NCBI RefSeq assembly: GCF_008704655.1
Contig: NZ_CP023688.1
Coordinates: forward strand, 4,340,001-4,404,000
Origin: Streptomyces rimosus
GTDB taxonomy: Bacteria > Actinomycetota > Actinomycetes > Streptomycetales > Streptomycetaceae
Direction: 5' to 3'
Length of the DNA stretch: 64,000 bases
Both the position numbers and the translations under genes were made by a program. Every line of letters starts with the position of its first letter. The first letter of the stretch is position 1. Below are positions 61,626 through 64,000 of the stretch, piece after piece. The notes under the pieces are model-generated. The model was not told the origin of the DNA and made no database searches. It worked only from the letters and a program-made list of their open reading frames with translations.

Positions 61626-63155
61626 TCAGGCGGGCGTACCGGCCCAAGCCACCAGCGCCGCGCGCCGCTCCGCACGCCGGTCCCCGACCCCGGTCGTACG
61701 CGTCGCCCAGGCGACATGCCCGTCCGGCCGGACCAGGACCTCGGACACGCCGTCCAAGTCCGGGTGATCTTCGCGGCCGGTGACGGTCACGGCGGTGACG
61801 CGTGAACCCCAGCCCGGGGTGACGGCCGCCCCGAGGTCCGGGTCGTCACCCGCCAGGTCGAGGTGGACGAACCGGCCCGCGGGCAGCAGCTCGTAGACCC
61901 GTATCGCCTCCGATCCGACGGCCTTCAGGCCGACGTCCGGCATCCGCCGCCCGACCAGCGGGTCCGCCCCGGCCGCCATCGCCGTCCCGACCGTCCCAGC
62001 CGGGTACGCCGTACCGAGCCCGGACACCCTCGCCGCCAACGTCCGGTTGACCTCCTCCATCCCGAGCAGCTCGTCGAACAGCTTCCGCAGGGCCGCGCCC
62101 GGCCGCTGGTACTGCCGTACGAGCGTCAGCTCCGCCAGCAGCGTCTGCACCTCGGTGTTCTCGGTGACCAGTTGCCCGACGGGCCTGCGTTCCGCGTCGT
62201 AGCTGTCGAGCAGGCCGGGCGGTGCCCAGCCGTTGATCTCGGCGGCCAGCTTCCAGCCGAGGTTCATCGCGTCCTGGAGGCCGGTGTTCAGGCCCTGGCC
62301 CGCGGCGGGGAAGTGGATGTGCGCGGCGTCGCCCGCCAGCAGGACGCGACCGGAGCGGTAGCTCGCGGCGAGCCGGGTGGCGTTGCCGAAGCGGGAGAGC
62401 CAGCGGGGGTCGGCAACGCCGCAGTCGGTGCCGCACATCTGGATCAGGGACGTACGGAACTCCTCCAGCGTCACGGGCTCGGCGGCCGGCACCCGCATCC
62501 GCTCCGGGTCGATGAGGACCAGCCGTGTCAGGCCGCCCTCCATCGGCGCGACGAGTACGCCGCCCGTGCGGGCGGCGTCGAGCGCGCCGGGGTCGATCGT
62601 CGCGAAGTCGCCGAGTACGCCGGTGAGGGTTTCGTCGGTGCCGGGAAAGGCGATGCCGGCGGACTGCCGTACGACGCTGCGCCCGCCGTCGCAGCCGACG
62701 ACGTAACCGGTACGGATGGTTTCGACGGCACCGTCTCGGCCGCGCACTTCGACGTCCACCCCGTCGGCGTCCTGGCGCAGCCCGGCGACCTCGGAACCGC
62801 GCTCGATCACGACACCCAGTTCGCGGGCCCGTTCGGCCAGCAGTTCCTCGGTGCGGGCCTGGGCGATGAACAGCGTGTAGCCGTGCCGGGAGTCCAGCAC
62901 CGAGAAGTCCAGGCGGGTGGGGAGCTGGGCGAAGTGCCAGCCGGGGACGGTGCGGCCGAGCGGGAGGAAACGGTCCAGCAGGCCGCGCTGGTCCATCAGC
63001 TCCACGCTGCGCGGGTGCAGGGTCAGCGCCCGCGAGTCGCGCTGCGGTTCCGTACGGCGCTCCAGAACCCGGGTCCGCACACCGGCCAGCGCGAGTTCGC
63101 TCGCGAGCATCAGGCCGGCCGGTCCGGCGCCCACCACGGTCACATCGACGTTCAT
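61626..63155 (-). CDS. FAD-dependent aromatic monooxygenase (PHBH fold)
   Basis: 509 residues from ATG 63155. Class A flavoprotein hydroxylase: VVGAGPAGLMLASELALAGV (FAD GxGxxG), GYVVGCDGGRSVVRQSAG (DG motif), VLLAGDAAHIHFPAAGQGLN (GD motif), and a thioredoxin-like C-terminal domain, as in RdmE/PgaE and the rifampicin monooxygenases. NAD(P)H and O2 dependent. Divergent TetR gene and double operator suggest drug-inducible detoxification; a biosynthetic tailoring role is the alternative. Confidence 0.93.
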   Translation of the reverse strand: MNVDVTVVGAGPAGLMLASELALAGVRTRVLERRTEPQRDSRALTLHPRSVELMDQRGLLDRFLPLGRTVPGWHFAQLPTRLDFSVLDSRHGYTLFIAQARTEELLAERARELGVVIERGSEVAGLRQDADGVDVEVRGRDGAVETIRTGYVVGCDGGRSVVRQSAGIAFPGTDETLTGVLGDFATIDPGALDAARTGGVLVAPMEGGLTRLVLIDPERMRVPAAEPVTLEEFRTSLIQMCGTDCGVADPRWLSRFGNATRLAASYRSGRVLLAGDAAHIHFPAAGQGLNTGLQDAMNLGWKLAAEINGWAPPGLLDSYDAERRPVGQLVTENTEVQTLLAELTLVRQYQRPGAALRKLFDELLGMEEVNRTLAARVSGLGTAYPAGTVGTAMAAGADPLVGRRMPDVGLKAVGSEAIRVYELLPAGRFVHLDLAGDDPDLGAAVTPGWGSRVTAVTVTGREDHPDLDGVSEVLVRPDGHVAWATRTTGVGDRRAERRAALVAWAGTPA

Positions 63156-63203
63156 GAAGTTGTCCTCCCAGGTCAGGGATCAGCGCGGCCAGGGACCGCC
63201 AAT

Positions 63204-63237
63204 TAGTGAACACCGTTCACGTGAACGCTGTTCACTA
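63204..63237. promoter_or_regulatory. Double TetR operator
   Basis: Two adjacent 15-mers GTGAAC-N3-GTTCAC at 63206-63220 and 63221-63235, together a 34-bp dyad with one mismatch. They lie between the FAD monooxygenase and TetR genes, 14 bases before the TetR start. Confidence 0.85.
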
Positions 63238-63248
63238 TACTGAGCCCC

Positions 63249-63929
63249 ATGAGCTCACCGTCAACCCCGACCCGCGGCCGCCCCGCCCGACTCGACCGCG
63301 CACGCACCCTGGAAACGGCACTTGACCTGCTGAATCAGTCGGGCCTCGACGCGCTGACCATGCGACGGCTCGCCGACGCGATGGGCGTACAGGCAGGCGC
63401 CCTGTACCGCTACTTCGCCACCAAGCAGGACCTGCTGACCGCCATGGCGGAACGGATGCTGGAGGGCGTCAGCACATCGGCCCAGGCCATAGACGGAGAC
63501 GACTGGAGCGAACGCCTGGCCACCCTCGCCCGCGCCCAGCGCACCGCCCTGCTCGCCCACCGCGACGGCGCACGCGTATTCGCCGGCACCCACGCGACCG
63601 GCCCCAGCGTCCTCGGCTTCGCCGACACATTCGTGGGCGTACTACGGGAGGCCGGCTTCCAGGACGAAGCCGCGGCCCGCGCGCTCTATACGGTCGTCAA
63701 CTACACCGTCGGCCACACCCTGGAGGAGCAGGCGGCACTCCAGGCGGAGGACGGAGACCCCGAGGCCGTCAGCGCCCTGCGCGACGCGGTGACGACAGAC
63801 ACATACCCCCACCTCAACGCCACCCTCCCCACCCTCACCAGCACGGACTTCACCCGGCTCTTCGAGTTCGGACTCGATCTGATCATCGAGGGGTTGCGGG
63901 CGCGGCACGCGCCTTCGTCGGCCAAGTGA
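63249..63929 (+). CDS. TetR-family regulator
   Basis: 226 residues. HTH at LNQSGLDALTMRRLADAMGV, QAGALYRYFATKQDLLTAMA; C-terminal TetR_C domain (LARAQRTALLAHRDGARVFA, YTVVNYTVGHTLEEQAAL). Divergent from the monooxygenase gene with a double operator in between, so it should repress that gene and itself until a ligand binds. Confidence 0.94.
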   Translation: MSSPSTPTRGRPARLDRARTLETALDLLNQSGLDALTMRRLADAMGVQAGALYRYFATKQDLLTAMAERMLEGVSTSAQAIDGDDWSERLATLARAQRTALLAHRDGARVFAGTHATGPSVLGFADTFVGVLREAGFQDEAAARALYTVVNYTVGHTLEEQAALQAEDGDPEAVSALRDAVTTDTYPHLNATLPTLTSTDFTRLFEFGLDLIIEGLRARHAPSSAK

Positions 63930-64000
63930 TGTGCTGGCCGCCCGGCCCGACGGTGATACCGAACCGCTCCAGGCCCGGGGAACCGTCGGCCCGCCAGCGC
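63883..64000 (-). CDS. 3' end of a gene entering from the right (partial)
   Basis: On the minus strand an open frame runs from the window edge to TGA at 63883-63885. Its visible end includes GLERFGITVGPGGQHITWP, with codon use that fits coding DNA between 63930 and 64000. It overlaps the TetR gene tail by 47 bases. The product cannot be named from 38 codons, and the real stop relies on one frame, so treat as tentative. Confidence 0.5.
   Translation of the reverse strand, partial: RWRADGSPGLERFGITVGPGGQHITWPTKARAAPATPR

Overview
The window is a chromosomal stretch from a Streptomyces-type actinomycete. The DNA is very GC-rich, third codon positions are strongly G/C, and GTG starts and stop/start overlaps are common. 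Recognisable actinomycete genes include LytR-CpsA-Psr proteins, a cysteine-free L32 under a Zur-like box, two SigB/SigF-class sigma genes, an ECF41 sigma factor and an LAxTG sortase substrate. The stretch upp - LytR_C protein - tadA - tRNA-Ser - Dabb protein - paired sigma genes matches, from memory, conserved core gene order in Streptomyces. There are no rRNA genes, insertion sequences, phage genes or CRISPR arrays.

Layout. 1-4.2 kb: 5' part of an ABC-F ATPase gene, a TerD protein fused to a PD-(D/E)XK nuclease-like domain, and a small unknown gene. 4.2-19.8 kb: one plus-strand block. It starts with an Eis-type N-acetyltransferase and continues with ten tightly packed enzyme genes: DegT aminotransferase, GT2 glycosyltransferase, FAD amine-oxidase-like protein, class III aminotransferase, small unknown ORF, two GMC oxidoreductases, an SbnA-like PLP enzyme, a haem-oxygenase-like diiron enzyme and a ROK kinase. 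An NCS1 permease and a PPOX-fold protein follow. This looks like an orphan biosynthetic cluster without PKS or NRPS, probably making an amino-sugar or non-protein amino-acid product, with the acetyltransferase as possible self-protection. 19.8-23.5 kb: amidase, degenerate aminoglycoside-phosphotransferase-fold protein and membrane proteins. 23.5-25.4 kb: zinc-starvation block (Zur-like box, Zn-free L32, COG0523 GTPase, Fur/Zur regulator). 25.5-27.4 kb: LAxTG surface protein, ECF sigma factor and a coupled membrane protein.

27.9-45.3 kb is mostly core genome: LytR_C protein, upp, tadA with its partner, tRNA-Ser(CGA), hydrolase/GlxA-type regulator pair, pirin, DUF2127, TatA, an LCP transferase, and a Mg-type P-ATPase with an ArsR regulator. 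A 54-aa membrane protein, a Dabb protein and two tandem sigma factors follow; a SigB-type promoter lies between the sigma genes. 45.4-64 kb is accessory: lipoprotein, 38-aa peptide coupled to an isoaspartate-type methyltransferase, NmrA reductase, beta-propeller with divergent LysR, ECF41 sigma with membrane protein, AraC and VOC proteins, protease-ankyrin pair, Vat-like acetyltransferase with a perfect 34-bp palindrome, cupin, secreted propeller, DUF4097 protein with divergent MarR-like regulator, Uma2 nuclease, GntR module, and an FAD monooxygenase with divergent TetR.

The regulatory layer is readable in several places. Divergent gene pairs carry inverted repeats (32980-33087, 49795-49937, 58541-58766, 63156-63248) and convergent pairs share bidirectional hairpin terminators (3262-3296, 35216-35257, 57789-57818).
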